From Streptomyces lydicus (GTDB lineage Bacteria > Actinomycetota > Actinomycetes > Streptomycetales > Streptomycetaceae): a stretch of 64,000 bases of DNA. The stretch is from the NCBI RefSeq assembly GCF_004125265.1, contig NZ_RDTE01000003.1, forward strand, positions 8,308,001 to 8,372,000, written 5' to 3'. Under the pieces are notes generated by a model. The model did no database searches and had not been told where the DNA came from. It saw only the letters and a list, made by a program, of their open reading frames with translations. The translations under genes and the position numbers were made by a program. Position 1 is the stretch's first letter. Each line of letters opens with the position of its first letter. This document shows positions 25,795 through 34,571 of the stretch, piece after piece.

Positions 25795-27167
25795 CGGGGA
25801 CCGACGAGACGGGTGCGGCGGCGCAGTGGCAGGCGTTCCGGTACGGACCGTGGAAGGAGACGGCCGTTGTGCCCCGGACCCGGCCCGACGAGGCGACGCA
25901 GACGGATATGGATCTGCCGGCCACGCTGCTTCCCGTACCGGACGACGGTGTGGTGCAGCGCCCGGTGTTCGACCCCGCCGCAACCCATCATGCCTTCGGG
26001 ATGCGCCTGGGCGAGCCGAGCTTCACCGACCCCGCGGTCGGCGCGCGCTGGTACGAGGCACGGCGCCATGCGCTGCACCACGTCCTGACCGCCCTCGCCC
26101 GGTCTCCGTGGGCCGGTCATCTGGTCCTCCGCGGCAGCATGCTGCTCACGTCATGGTTCGGGGACGCGGCGCGTGAGCCGGGGGATCTCGACTTCGTCGT
26201 GGTGCCGGAGACCTGGCAGCTCACGGACGACCGTACGGACCGGATGCTGGACGGCATCGCCGCCGCGGCCGAGGCGCTGTCCCACCGCGGCGGTCCGGTA
26301 CGCCTGGACGCGCACGCCGCGGTCGGCGACGAGATCTGGTCGTACGACCGGGTGCCGGGCCGGCGGCTCGTCATCCCGTGGACCGCCGAAGCCGACGGTG
26401 TGCCGCCGGGAAGCGTGCAGCTCGACTTCGTCTTCAACGAGCGCCTGCCCGTTCCCCCGGAGCCCGCCGGGATCCGCGGACCGCACGGCACGGCACCGGT
26501 GGTGGTCAGTGCGGCGACCCGTGCGCTCTCGCTTGCCTGGAAGGTGCTCTGGCTGATCAGCGACAGGCATCCCGAGGGCAAGGACCTCTACGACGCCGTC
26601 CTGCTCGCCGAGTGCACCGAGCTGCCCTACGCCCTGCTCCGCGAGGTGTTCCGGGGAGCGGACGACGGCAATTTCGACCGCTATCCGTTGCTGCTGGAAG
26701 ATCTGGACAGGGTCGAAGCCGACTGGTTCGAACTCCGCAAGGAGTACCCGGACCGTGCCGCGTTCACGACCCCGGGCCGGGTCGTCGAGTACGGGTATGC
26801 CTATCGCCTGGTGATGGCTCTGGAGCCCACCTTCGCCGTGGACGACGGCAGTGGCGCCCCCGCCGCCTACCAGCAACGAGTGGCCTGGTTCGCCTGGCTC
26901 ACCGCGGAGTGCGCGGGCGTCCTCGCCGAGCGGGGCATGGACGCGGTGCAGGACCTGTTGCTGGAGCGGTACTTGCCGTTCGAGAACACGGTCGTGATCA
27001 CCCGGGAGCTGTCCGGCCGCGACACCTGTGACCTGCGGGAAGCGGCCGCGGTAGTGGCGGCCTTTCGCAAGGACCATCCGGCCCTGGGCCGGTGGGAGTG
27101 GCTGTTCGAGGATCCCGATGAGGTGGTGCGGCGGCTGAGCGGAGGCGAGGCCGGCGCCTCGGACTGA
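25791..27167 (+). CDS. AbiEii/AbiGii-like nucleotidyltransferase
   Basis: A 458-residue protein with a DNA-polymerase-beta-type nucleotidyltransferase core. The LVLRGSMLLTSWF Gly-Ser motif is followed by GDLDFVVV with the metal-binding Asp pair, and a third acid lies in SVQLDFVFNE. A helical part with WKVLWLISDRHPEGKDLYD matches the AbiEii domain after the active site. About 110 residues before and 200 after the core are extra compared with ordinary AbiEii toxins. AbiEii-type enzymes are the toxin halves of phage-exclusion toxin-antitoxin pairs; here the usual AbiEi partner is replaced by the unknown protein upstream. Target and nucleotide are unknown. A strong hairpin ends the unit. Confidence 0.8.
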   Translation: MTGTDETGAAAQWQAFRYGPWKETAVVPRTRPDEATQTDMDLPATLLPVPDDGVVQRPVFDPAATHHAFGMRLGEPSFTDPAVGARWYEARRHALHHVLTALARSPWAGHLVLRGSMLLTSWFGDAAREPGDLDFVVVPETWQLTDDRTDRMLDGIAAAAEALSHRGGPVRLDAHAAVGDEIWSYDRVPGRRLVIPWTAEADGVPPGSVQLDFVFNERLPVPPEPAGIRGPHGTAPVVVSAATRALSLAWKVLWLISDRHPEGKDLYDAVLLAECTELPYALLREVFRGADDGNFDRYPLLLEDLDRVEADWFELRKEYPDRAAFTTPGRVVEYGYAYRLVMALEPTFAVDDGSGAPAAYQQRVAWFAWLTAECAGVLAERGMDAVQDLLLERYLPFENTVVITRELSGRDTCDLREAAAVVAAFRKDHPALGRWEWLFEDPDEVVRRLSGGEAGASD

Positions 27168-27193
27168 GCGGGCACCCCCGCCGGGACCGGCGG

Positions 27194-27227
27194 AGCCCGG
27201 AGCACTGCCGCAGCGGTGCTCCGGGCT
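27194..27227. terminator. Bidirectional terminator hairpin between convergent genes
   Basis: A perfect 12-bp stem (27194-27205 with 27216-27227) and a 10-base loop lies between the nucleotidyltransferase stop and the stop of the minus-strand PPOX gene, so it can serve both. Confidence 0.8.
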
Positions 27228-27244
27228 GATCCGTACGGTGCGCC

Positions 27245-27637
27245 TCAGCCCGTGCCGCTGATGCTCTCCGGCGCGATGACGAAGAGCACCCGCTCCTCGT
27301 CGCGGCCGCCGTACCAGGGGTAGGGGGCGTTGAGGTACTTCCGGGAGAGCTGTTCGATGTGTTCGACCGCGCCCTCGGTCGTGGTCTCGACGACCCGGCC
27401 GCGCACCTGGAAGTAGCGCGCGGGGTGGTCCGGGTCGCAGACGGCGACGGCCACGCGGGGGTCGCGGGCGATGTTCCTGGTCTTCACATGGCTTCGGACG
27501 CTGTTGATCAGCACATGGGTGCCGTCGGTGTCGACCCAGGTCTGGGTCACCTGCGGGGAGCCGTCCGGCATCGAGGTGGCCAGAAAACAGGTGCTCGGCC
27601 GGCGGAGCAGCGCGAGTAGTTCAGGGGAAAGGTGCAC
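27245..27637 (-). CDS. PPOX-class F420-type oxidoreductase
   Basis: A 130-residue split-barrel protein of the pyridoxamine-phosphate-oxidase-like superfamily. Features are LRRPSTCFLATSMPDGSPQVTQTW near the start, INSVRSHVKTRNIARDPRVAVAV (the cofactor phosphate-binding strand-turn) and YFQVRGRVVE. This is the pattern of mycobacterial Rv1155-type enzymes that bind coenzyme F420. It would act as a homodimer in the cytoplasm to reduce an unknown small molecule. The frame begins at ATG 27637. It is divergent from the MarR operon. Confidence 0.88.
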   Translation of the reverse strand: MHLSPELLALLRRPSTCFLATSMPDGSPQVTQTWVDTDGTHVLINSVRSHVKTRNIARDPRVAVAVCDPDHPARYFQVRGRVVETTTEGAVEHIEQLSRKYLNAPYPWYGGRDEERVLFVIAPESISGTG

Positions 27638-27788
27638 AGCGGACTCCCGGCCGGTCGAGGGGCGGAGGGCTCTTCGGTCTGCCGGTCCGCCGGACGTACC
27701 TTCTCACCCCCACCTCATCGCCCCCGCCTCCCACCCCTCTCCCACGGCCCGGTATCGGGTGGTGCGCAGCACTCACTTCCAGCCGCTA

Positions 27789-27807
27789 TGCTTGCTGGAT
27801 ACAAGCA
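27789..27807. promoter_or_regulatory. Candidate MarR operator
   Basis: TGCTTG (27789-27794) and CAAGCA (27802-27807) form an inverted repeat with a 7-base spacer, 44 bp before the MarR start. The form resembles operators of autoregulated MarR proteins. The match to the family is by shape only. Confidence 0.5.
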
Positions 27808-27851
27808 ACGTATTCAGCGGATCGACCTCTTCACCGCGAAGGATCACGACG

Positions 27852-28403
27852 ATGAGTAAGGGCACGCTCCACGCCTGTGACCGGGCTGCTGTGCAGGTCA
27901 CCGCCTCGTCGGGGCTGGACGAGGCGGCCGCCGGGCTGGGGACGGAGATCGTCCGCTTCTCGCGGCTGATCGCCGCGTGGAAACAGCGCGCCAAGACCGA
28001 CGGAGGCGCCGCCGACCGGGTGCTGCTGGCCAGGCTGGTCGTCGGCGGGGACCAGCGGGCGACCGATCTGGCCGCCGACGCGTTCCTCGACCTGTCGACC
28101 GTCAGCCGCCAGGTGCGCTCGCTGGTCGAGCGGGGACTGGTGACCCGCCGACCCGACCCGGAGGACCGCCGCGGGTCCTTGCTGGCGGCGACCGACGCGG
28201 GGCGCGCGGCCTTCGCGCACTACCGCGCTCAGCGCGATGCCGAACTGGCCGCGCTGCTCGAACCGTGGTCGCCCGAGGACCGGGCCGACCTGATCAGGCT
28301 GCTGGGCCGTCTCAACGAAGACATGGCAGAACGACAACACACACGGCTGGGCCCCGGGGGAGACCAGGGTGGCGCCGTGGAGCAGGGAGACATACGTACA
28401 TGA
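27852..28403 (+). CDS. MarR-family regulator of the downstream exporter
   Basis: A 183-residue winged-helix regulator. Core elements are LLARLVVGGDQRATDLAADAF, the recognition helix LDLSTVSRQVRSLVERGLV and the wing RRPDPEDRRGSLL. Start ATG 27852 has AAGGA about 9 bases before it. The stop overlaps the transporter start (ATGA at 28400-28403). This coupling and the palindrome upstream point to a self-regulated efflux operon induced when the ligand displaces MarR. The ligand is unknown. Confidence 0.9.
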   Translation: MSKGTLHACDRAAVQVTASSGLDEAAAGLGTEIVRFSRLIAAWKQRAKTDGGAADRVLLARLVVGGDQRATDLAADAFLDLSTVSRQVRSLVERGLVTRRPDPEDRRGSLLAATDAGRAAFAHYRAQRDAELAALLEPWSPEDRADLIRLLGRLNEDMAERQHTRLGPGGDQGGAVEQGDIRT

Positions 28404-31024
28404 GCACAGCCACCTCCCCGCCCGCCGCGGGAGCCGAGGCGATACCCGAACCCGGAATTCTGAGTCACCGTCAGATCCTCACCATCCTCAGCGGCCTGAT
28501 GCTGGGGATGTTCCTGGCCGCGCTCGACCAGACCATCGTCAGCACCTCGATCCGGACCATCGCCGACGATCTGCACGGCCTCAGCGAGCAGGCCTGGGCG
28601 ACCACCGCCTACCTGATCACCTCGACGATCGCCACCCCGCTGTACGGCAAGCTGTCCGACCTGTACGGCCGCAAGCCGTACTACCTGGCCGCGATCAGCA
28701 TCTTCGTCGCGGGTTCGGTGCTGTGCACGTTCTCCACCTCGATGACCGAACTCGCCGCCTTCCGGGCGGTGCAGGGCCTGGGTGCCGGCGGTCTGATGTC
28801 GCTGGCGCTGGCGATCATCGGTGACATCGTCCCGCCCCGGGAACGCGCCCGGTACCAGGGCTACATGCTGGGCACCTTCGCCACCTCCAGCGTGGCCGGC
28901 CCGCTGATCGGCGGGGCGCTCGCCGGACAGGACCAGCTGCTGGGCATCACCGGCTGGCGCTGGGTCTTCCTGGTCAACGTACCGATCGGGATCATCGCGC
29001 TGTTCGTGGTCGCGAAGGTGCTCAACATCCCGCACACCCGGCGCGATCACCGCATCGACTGGTGGGGTGCGCTCACCATCTCCGTCGGCGTCGTGCCGCT
29101 GCTGCTCGTCGCGGAGCAGGGCCGGGAGTGGGGCTGGGACTCGTCCCGGTCGATCGCCTGTTACGCCATCGGGGTCGTCGGCATCATCGCCTGGATCTTC
29201 GTCGAGCGCTGGATCGGCGACGACGCGCTGATCCCGATGCGGCTGTTCCGCAACGGCACCTTCAGCAAGACCAGCCTGCTGTCCGTGCTGATCGGCATGG
29301 GCATGTTCGGCGGGATGCTGATGATCCCGCAGTACCTGCAGATCGTGAAGGGCGCCAGCCCCACCAAGTCGGGCCTGGAAATGCTGCCGCTGATGGCGGG
29401 CATGTTCATCGCCTCCATCGCCTCGGGCCAGATCACCGCCAAGACCGGCCGCTACAAGATCTTCCCGATCATCGGCACCGCGCTGATGATCGCGGCGATG
29501 CTGCTCTTCCACTTCCGGGTCCAGTGGGACACCCCGCTGTGGGAGACCATGGTCTACATGCTGGTCTTCGGCCTGGGCCTGGGCGGCTGTATGCAGACCC
29601 TGGTGCTGGCCGTGCAGAACGCGGTGCCGCCGCGGGACATGGGCGTGGCGACCGCCTCGTCCACGTTCTTCCGCCAGATGGGCGCCACCGCGGGTACCGC
29701 GATCTTCCTGTCGGTGCTGTTCAGCACGGTCGGTGACAAGATCTCCTCGGCGTTCAAGGACGCCGCGTCCACCGAGCGCTTCCAGGCCGCACTGCACGAC
29801 CCCGCGGTACTGCGCGACCCCGCCAACAAGCCCGTGCTCGACATGCTCAAGCACCCCGGCAACGGCAACTCCTCGGGCGTGCTGAGCGATTCGTCGTTCA
29901 TCCAGCACCTCGACCCGCGGCTGGCCGAGCCGTTCAAGCGCGGCTTCGCCGACTCGATGCACACCGTGTTCCTGATGGGCGCGATCGTCGTCGCCCTGGC
30001 CTTCGTGCTGATGTGGTTCATCAAGGAGATGCCGCTGCGGCAGATCTCCGGTCTGCAGGCACGTGCGCAGGCCGATGCCGAGGCGGAGTTGGCCAAGGGC
30101 GCGGGGGGCGCCGTCGACGGTGCGGCGAACGGCGCCGAGGGCACGGCCGACCACACCGGTGGTGCGGACCCGCAGGCGCCGGCCGGTGACCCGGTCGCCG
30201 ACGCCGTACCGGTCCTCGCCACGGCCCCCTCGGGCTCCGCGGACCGCGTGGCCGGCACGAGCGGCCCGGTGATCCGGGGAACGGTCCGGGACGGCGACGG
30301 CAGGCCGGTGGCGCAGGCCGCGGTCACCCTGATCAGCGTCGGCGGCCGCCAGCTCGGCCGGACGTCGACCGCGGCCGACGGCGGCTACGCCCTGCCCACG
30401 ACGGGCGCCGGCACCTACGTGCTGATCGGCTCCGCCGGGGCCCGCAGGCCACAGGCCGTGACCGTGGTGGTGGGCGGCGAGCCCGTCGCGTTCGACCTCA
30501 CCCTCAGCGGCGCGGCCGGTCTCTGCGGCGAGGTCCGCGAGGAGAAGGGCGACGATCCGGTGCCCGGCGCACTCGTCGTGGCCACCGACGTACGCGGCGA
30601 GGTCGTGGCCTCGGGCGTGGCCGGCCAGGACGGCGGTTTCGCGTTCGGTGAGCTGACCCCGGGCAGCTACACCCTGGCCGTCAGCGCCGAGCAGCACCGC
30701 CCGTCCGCCCTCCAGGTGGAGGTCACCTCGGGCAACCGCAACTGGTACGAGGTGCGGCTGACGCTCGGCGCCCAGGTCCGCGGCACCGTCCGTACGGTGC
30801 GCGGCCCGGTGGACGACGCCCGGGTGACCCTGCTGGACCCGGCGGGCAATGTGGTGGCCAGCGCCACCAGTGGTCAGGACGGTGAGTACGTCTTCACCGA
30901 CCTCGACAGCGGTGAGTACACCCTGATCGCCGCCGGCTACCCGCCGGTCGCCGCCCCGCTGCACCTGGGGGCGGACGGGAACAGCGCGTTCGACATCGAG
31001 CTGAACCACGACCCGGCGAGCTGA
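28400..31024 (+). CDS. DHA2-type MFS exporter fused to C-terminal carboxypeptidase-regulatory-like repeats
   Basis: An 874-residue protein. Residues about 25-555 form a 14-helix EmrB/QacA-type drug exporter: LAALDQTIVSTSIRTIADDL is motif D1 and GKLSDLYGRKPYY is motif A. After a linker (about 560-625) rich in Ala, Gly and Asp come three repeats of the carboxypeptidase regulatory-like beta-sandwich. They begin near IRGTVRDGDGRPVAQAAVTL, LCGEVREEKGDDPVPGALVV and VRGTVRTVRGPVDDARVTLL, each with a G-x-Y/F-x-F/L-x-x-L-x-x-G-x-Y-x-L finish. The terminal domains probably face one side of the membrane and may bind a partner or substrate. It is co-translated with the MarR regulator, and a terminator follows. 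Confidence 0.92.
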   Translation: MSTATSPPAAGAEAIPEPGILSHRQILTILSGLMLGMFLAALDQTIVSTSIRTIADDLHGLSEQAWATTAYLITSTIATPLYGKLSDLYGRKPYYLAAISIFVAGSVLCTFSTSMTELAAFRAVQGLGAGGLMSLALAIIGDIVPPRERARYQGYMLGTFATSSVAGPLIGGALAGQDQLLGITGWRWVFLVNVPIGIIALFVVAKVLNIPHTRRDHRIDWWGALTISVGVVPLLLVAEQGREWGWDSSRSIACYAIGVVGIIAWIFVERWIGDDALIPMRLFRNGTFSKTSLLSVLIGMGMFGGMLMIPQYLQIVKGASPTKSGLEMLPLMAGMFIASIASGQITAKTGRYKIFPIIGTALMIAAMLLFHFRVQWDTPLWETMVYMLVFGLGLGGCMQTLVLAVQNAVPPRDMGVATASSTFFRQMGATAGTAIFLSVLFSTVGDKISSAFKDAASTERFQAALHDPAVLRDPANKPVLDMLKHPGNGNSSGVLSDSSFIQHLDPRLAEPFKRGFADSMHTVFLMGAIVVALAFVLMWFIKEMPLRQISGLQARAQADAEAELAKGAGGAVDGAANGAEGTADHTGGADPQAPAGDPVADAVPVLATAPSGSADRVAGTSGPVIRGTVRDGDGRPVAQAAVTLISVGGRQLGRTSTAADGGYALPTTGAGTYVLIGSAGARRPQAVTVVVGGEPVAFDLTLSGAAGLCGEVREEKGDDPVPGALVVATDVRGEVVASGVAGQDGGFAFGELTPGSYTLAVSAEQHRPSALQVEVTSGNRNWYEVRLTLGAQVRGTVRTVRGPVDDARVTLLDPAGNVVASATSGQDGEYVFTDLDSGEYTLIAAGYPPVAAPLHLGADGNSAFDIELNHDPAS

Positions 31025-31047
31025 CGGACGTCGTCCGACAAGGTGAG

Positions 31048-31074
31048 GGGCCCGGTGCGGGAAGCGCCGGGCCC
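31048..31074 (+). terminator. Terminator after the MarR-exporter operon
   Basis: An 11-bp stem with one G-T pair (31048-31058 with 31064-31074) is followed by TTGACT, 24 bases past the stop. Confidence 0.75.
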
Positions 31075-31282
31075 TTGACTGTGGCCGTGACCGGCCCGCA
31101 GCGGGGTGCGGCGTTCACCGGCCGCCGGGCCCCCGGCGCCGTGCTCACCGGCCGCTGCCGTCCCTCGTGGGGGCGCTCACCACTGCGAGCGCCCCCACGG
31201 GTTTGGCGCCGCGGCCCCCCGCTACGTAAAGTTCCGCCGAAGCGTAAATAGAACACACGATCCCAGGAAAGCGGCAGCGGCG

Positions 31283-32743
31283 ATGACGGTGACCGAAACA
31301 GGCCGGGCCGATGGCACGGGTATCGACGCGGAGCGGATGGCGGTCTGCCTGAGCGTGCTGGAAGAGCTCGACGCGCTGCCCGTCGACCACCCGGACGCCA
31401 TCGCGATACGGCGCGCCACCGCCGGGATCTACCGCACGGTCAAGCAGCGCCGCCGGCAGGAACGCCGGGCGGCCAAGACCGCCAACGACCGGGCGGTGAC
31501 CGCCGCCACGGCCACCGGCGCGCCCGACCGGATCGACGACGAGACCCAGGGACTGGCCCTCACCAGCTCCGTGACCACCCAGATCGCCGGCATCCTGCAG
31601 CGCCCCAGGTCCTGCTACACCTGCAAGTCGCGCTACGTCGAGGTCGACGCCTTCTACCACCAGCTCTGCCCGCCGTGCGCCAAGGAGAACCGGTCCCGCC
31701 GCGACGCCCGCACGGACCTCACCGGCCGGCGCGCCCTGCTCACCGGCGGCCGGGCCAAGATCGGCATGTATATCGCCCTCCGCCTGCTGCGCGACGGCGC
31801 CCACACCACCGTCACCACCCGCTTCCCCAACGACGCCATCCGCCGCTTCAAGGCGATGCCGGACAGCGCGGAGTGGCTGCACCGGCTGAAGATCGTCGGC
31901 ATCGATCTCCGCGACCCGGCCCAGGTCATCGCGCTCGCCGACGAGGTGAGCGCCGAGGGCCCGCTCGACATTCTGATCAACAACGCCGCCCAGACCGTCC
32001 GCCGCTCGCCCGAGGCCTACGGACAGCTGATCACCGCCGAGTCCGCCCCGCTGCCCGCCGGGGAGCTGCCCGCCTCCGTCGTCCTCGGCCACTTCGGCAG
32101 CGGCGCGCCCGCCGCCCTCACCGCCGCCTCCGCCACCGCCGGCGCGTTGAGCGCCGAGGACATCACCTCACTCGCCCTGACCACGGGCTCCGCCACCCCC
32201 GCCCGCATCGAGGCGGGCACCGCGATCGACGCCGGCGGCCTCGTACCGGATCTGCACTCGACCAACACCTGGATCCAGAAGGTGGACGAGGTCGACCCCA
32301 TCGAGCTGCTGGAAGTCCAGCTGTGCAATATGACCGCGCCCTTCCTGCTGGTGAGCAAGCTGCGCCCGGCGATGGCGGCGGCCCCCGCACGCCGTAAGTA
32401 CGTGGTGAACGTCTCGGCGATGGAAGGCCAGTTCAGCCGCGGCTACAAGGGCGCCGGCCATCCGCACACCAATATGGCCAAGGCGGCGCTGAACATGCTC
32501 ACCCGCACCAGCGCCCGGGAGATGCTGGAGACCGACGGCATCCTGATGACGGCCGTGGACACCGGCTGGATCACCGATGAGCGCCCGCACCCCGACAAGA
32601 TGCGGCTGGCCGAAGAGGGCTTCCACGCCCCCCTCGACCTGGTCGACGGCGCGGCCCGGGTGTACGACCCGATCGTCCGCGGTGAGTCGGGCGAGGACCT
32701 GTTCGGCTGCTTCCTGAAGGACTACGCGCCCGCGGCCTGGTGA
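31283..32743 (+). CDS. Short-chain dehydrogenase with N-terminal zinc-ribbon-like domain
   Basis: A 486-residue protein. The first 95 residues are helical and basic (RRRQERRAAK). Residues about 110-140 carry two Cys pairs, CYTCKSRY and LCPPCAKENR, which look like a structural zinc site. From about 147 there is an SDR domain with a degenerate nucleotide loop (ALLTGGRAKIGMYIALRLL), the helix-4 motif LDILINNAAQ, and a candidate catalytic segment VNVSAMEGQFSRGYKGAGHPHTNMAKAAL in which Ser, Tyr and Lys are spaced more widely than the usual YxxxK. A long insertion of about 90 residues follows INNAAQ. Start ATG 31283; ribosome site AGGAAAG is rather far upstream. Substrate unknown. The 3' end overlaps the convergent LysR gene by 22 bp. 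Confidence 0.85.
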   Translation: MTVTETGRADGTGIDAERMAVCLSVLEELDALPVDHPDAIAIRRATAGIYRTVKQRRRQERRAAKTANDRAVTAATATGAPDRIDDETQGLALTSSVTTQIAGILQRPRSCYTCKSRYVEVDAFYHQLCPPCAKENRSRRDARTDLTGRRALLTGGRAKIGMYIALRLLRDGAHTTVTTRFPNDAIRRFKAMPDSAEWLHRLKIVGIDLRDPAQVIALADEVSAEGPLDILINNAAQTVRRSPEAYGQLITAESAPLPAGELPASVVLGHFGSGAPAALTAASATAGALSAEDITSLALTTGSATPARIEAGTAIDAGGLVPDLHSTNTWIQKVDEVDPIELLEVQLCNMTAPFLLVSKLRPAMAAAPARRKYVVNVSAMEGQFSRGYKGAGHPHTNMAKAALNMLTRTSAREMLETDGILMTAVDTGWITDERPHPDKMRLAEEGFHAPLDLVDGAARVYDPIVRGESGEDLFGCFLKDYAPAAW

Positions 32744-33723
32744 TCCGGACCGCCGGCCGCCGCGGACGGGGCGTTCCCGCTCCGCGGTGTGGCCGGTGGC
32801 TCCTTGCCCCTTCCCGGATCGGGAAGGGCGGCATGCAGCCGTCCCAGCAGGGCGCGCGCCGCAGGGCCTGCGGGCCCCTCCGTCCGCCAGGCCAGGGCGA
32901 CCCGGCCGCGCAGCCGCGGCCCGGTGATCTCCAGCGTCCGCAGCCCCGCTGCCGACGCCTCGTGGCCCGGCAGCGCCGGGACGACGGCCACGCCGAGGCC
33001 ACGGGCCGCAAGCCGCGCCAGCACCGGCAGGACGGACGCCTCGAACGCGATGCGGGGCCGGAATCCGGCCTGTGCACAGGCGCGTTCGAGCACCCCGCGC
33101 AGACCGGTGCCGCGCGGCAGGCTGATCAGCGGGCGCTCGCGGAGCGCGGCCAGCGGCACGCTCGTACGGCCGGCGTGCGCCGCCAGGAGTGGATCGCCCG
33201 GCGCGACGGCGGCGACCAGGGGGTCGTCGATCACGTACCGGAAGGAGATGCCGGCCGGTGGCTGCTCGTCCGCCACCCCGGTCACGGCGATGTCGAGCGC
33301 ACCGCCGAGCAGTGCCGCGAGCATCCGCTCCGTCGTCTCCTCGGTGAGGGAGATCTCGACCTGCGGATGCGCATCGTGGAAATCGGCCAGCAGCGCAGCC
33401 AGATCGAACCTGCGGGTACTGGCGCCGGCCACCAGGCCGACCCGGACGCGACCGCGCAGCAGCCCGCTGAACTCGTCCACGGTCTGCCGTATCTCCTCCA
33501 CGGCGGCGAGCGCCGCCCGCGCATGGCGGAGGACGGCCCGGCCCACCTCCGTCGTGGTCACCGCACGGCCGGAGCGGTCCAGGAGCGGCTGCCCCAACTC
33601 CCTTTCGAGCTGCCGGATCTGGGCGCTCACCCCGGGCTGCGCCAGATGCAGCCGGGCGGCCGCCCGGGTGAAGCCGGCCTCCTCCACCACCGCGACGAAG
33701 TACTGCAGCTGCCGAAGTTCCAT
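32722..33723 (-). CDS. LysR-family transcriptional regulator
   Basis: A 333-residue regulator. It starts MELRQLQYFVAVVEEAGFTR with a typical winged helix-turn-helix (AAARLHLAQPGVSAQIRQLE), then the periplasmic-binding-like effector domain (VRVGLVAGASTRRFDLAALL; VPLAALRERPLISLPRGTGL; GLGVAVVPALPG). ATG 33723 gives the family's normal start; the frame is open further but the extra part is not LysR-like. It is divergent from the maleylpyruvate-isomerase-like gene at 33839, its probable target, and a perfect palindrome lies between. The C-terminal 20 residues beyond the family end are low-complexity. Confidence 0.92.
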   Translation of the reverse strand: MELRQLQYFVAVVEEAGFTRAAARLHLAQPGVSAQIRQLERELGQPLLDRSGRAVTTTEVGRAVLRHARAALAAVEEIRQTVDEFSGLLRGRVRVGLVAGASTRRFDLAALLADFHDAHPQVEISLTEETTERMLAALLGGALDIAVTGVADEQPPAGISFRYVIDDPLVAAVAPGDPLLAAHAGRTSVPLAALRERPLISLPRGTGLRGVLERACAQAGFRPRIAFEASVLPVLARLAARGLGVAVVPALPGHEASAAGLRTLEITGPRLRGRVALAWRTEGPAGPAARALLGRLHAALPDPGRGKEPPATPRSGNAPSAAAGGPDHQAAGA

Positions 33724-33745
33724 AACTGCTGATTCTAGGGAGGAG

Positions 33746-33759
33746 AAGAGCCGGCTCTT
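33746..33759. promoter_or_regulatory. Perfect 14-bp palindrome in the LysR divergent promoter
   Basis: AAGAGCCGGCTCTT is fully self-complementary. It sits 22 bp from the LysR start and 79 bp from the divergent gene, a normal place for a LysR-type binding site, although it lacks the T-N11-A form. Confidence 0.4.
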
Positions 33760-33838
33760 GGACTTATGGAGAGGCGCACAAGATCCTGGAAACCGGAGGA
33801 AGTTCGCGAGAGGAACCCTCACGGGGGAGGAAAGACGG

Positions 33839-34456
33839 ATGAGCATCGAAGCGGCGATCGCGGCCGAACGCCGGGAACTGGCCGACCTCTTGGACGGTCT
33901 GACGGCCGAGCAGTGGGCGGCCCCGACACTGTGCGCGGGGTGGCGGGTGCGCGAGGTCGCGGCCCATATGTCGATGGGGTTCCGCTACTCGCTCCCCAAG
34001 GTGGCCGCCGAACTCGTCAGAGCGCGCGGCAGCATCCACCGGATGGCCGACCGGTGCGCCCGCAGGGACGCGGAGGCCGCCACCACGGGTGAACTCGCCG
34101 GCTTCCTGCGGGACCACGCACATCACCCCTGGACACCGCCGGTCGGCGGCCTCGCGTCGGCACTGGGGCACGACGTGGTCCACGGCCTGGACATCACCGT
34201 CGCCCTCGGCCTCGGCCGCCGCGTCCCCGAAGACCGGGTGCGCCTCCTCCTGGAGAAGGTCACCCTCAGGTCCGCCAGGTTCTTCGGAGCCGACCTCAGC
34301 GGTGTCGAGCTCCGCGCCGACGACCTCGACTGGTCCTTCGGCACCGGCACACCGCTGACCGGCGCCGCCCAGGACCTGCTGCTGGTCGCGTTCGGCCGCA
34401 GGCTCCCGCCGGGCCGCCTCCACGGGGAGCGGCAGCACCGGTACGTGGCCGGCTGA
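33839..34456 (+). CDS. Mycothiol-dependent maleylpyruvate-isomerase-like (DinB-fold) protein
   Basis: A 205-residue protein of the actinobacterial DinB-like family. AAERRELADLLDGLTAEQW, PTLCAGWRVREVAAHMSMG and LGHDVVHGLDITVALG supply the conserved His residues that bind a metal in this fold (His in VAAHM, and GHDVVHG). Members use mycothiol or an unknown thiol for isomerase or transferase reactions; the actual substrate is unknown. Start ATG 33839 is backed by GGGGGAGGAAAGACGG. It is divergent from LysR. Confidence 0.88.
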   Translation: MSIEAAIAAERRELADLLDGLTAEQWAAPTLCAGWRVREVAAHMSMGFRYSLPKVAAELVRARGSIHRMADRCARRDAEAATTGELAGFLRDHAHHPWTPPVGGLASALGHDVVHGLDITVALGLGRRVPEDRVRLLLEKVTLRSARFFGADLSGVELRADDLDWSFGTGTPLTGAAQDLLLVAFGRRLPPGRLHGERQHRYVAG

Positions 34457-34571
34457 GCCCCGGCCGGCGGCCCGGCGGCGGGCTCCGGGACCTGCCCTCA
34501 GGCCCTGGCCGTCACACGGCAGCCGCCGGCCCCGCACCACCGGCCCCCGGCGCCCGCGCGGCCTGCCGGGA

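Noticed and set aside
28229..31009. Minus-strand open frame across the exporter gene
   Set aside because: It is a His/Gln/Asp-rich shadow of the transmembrane gene.
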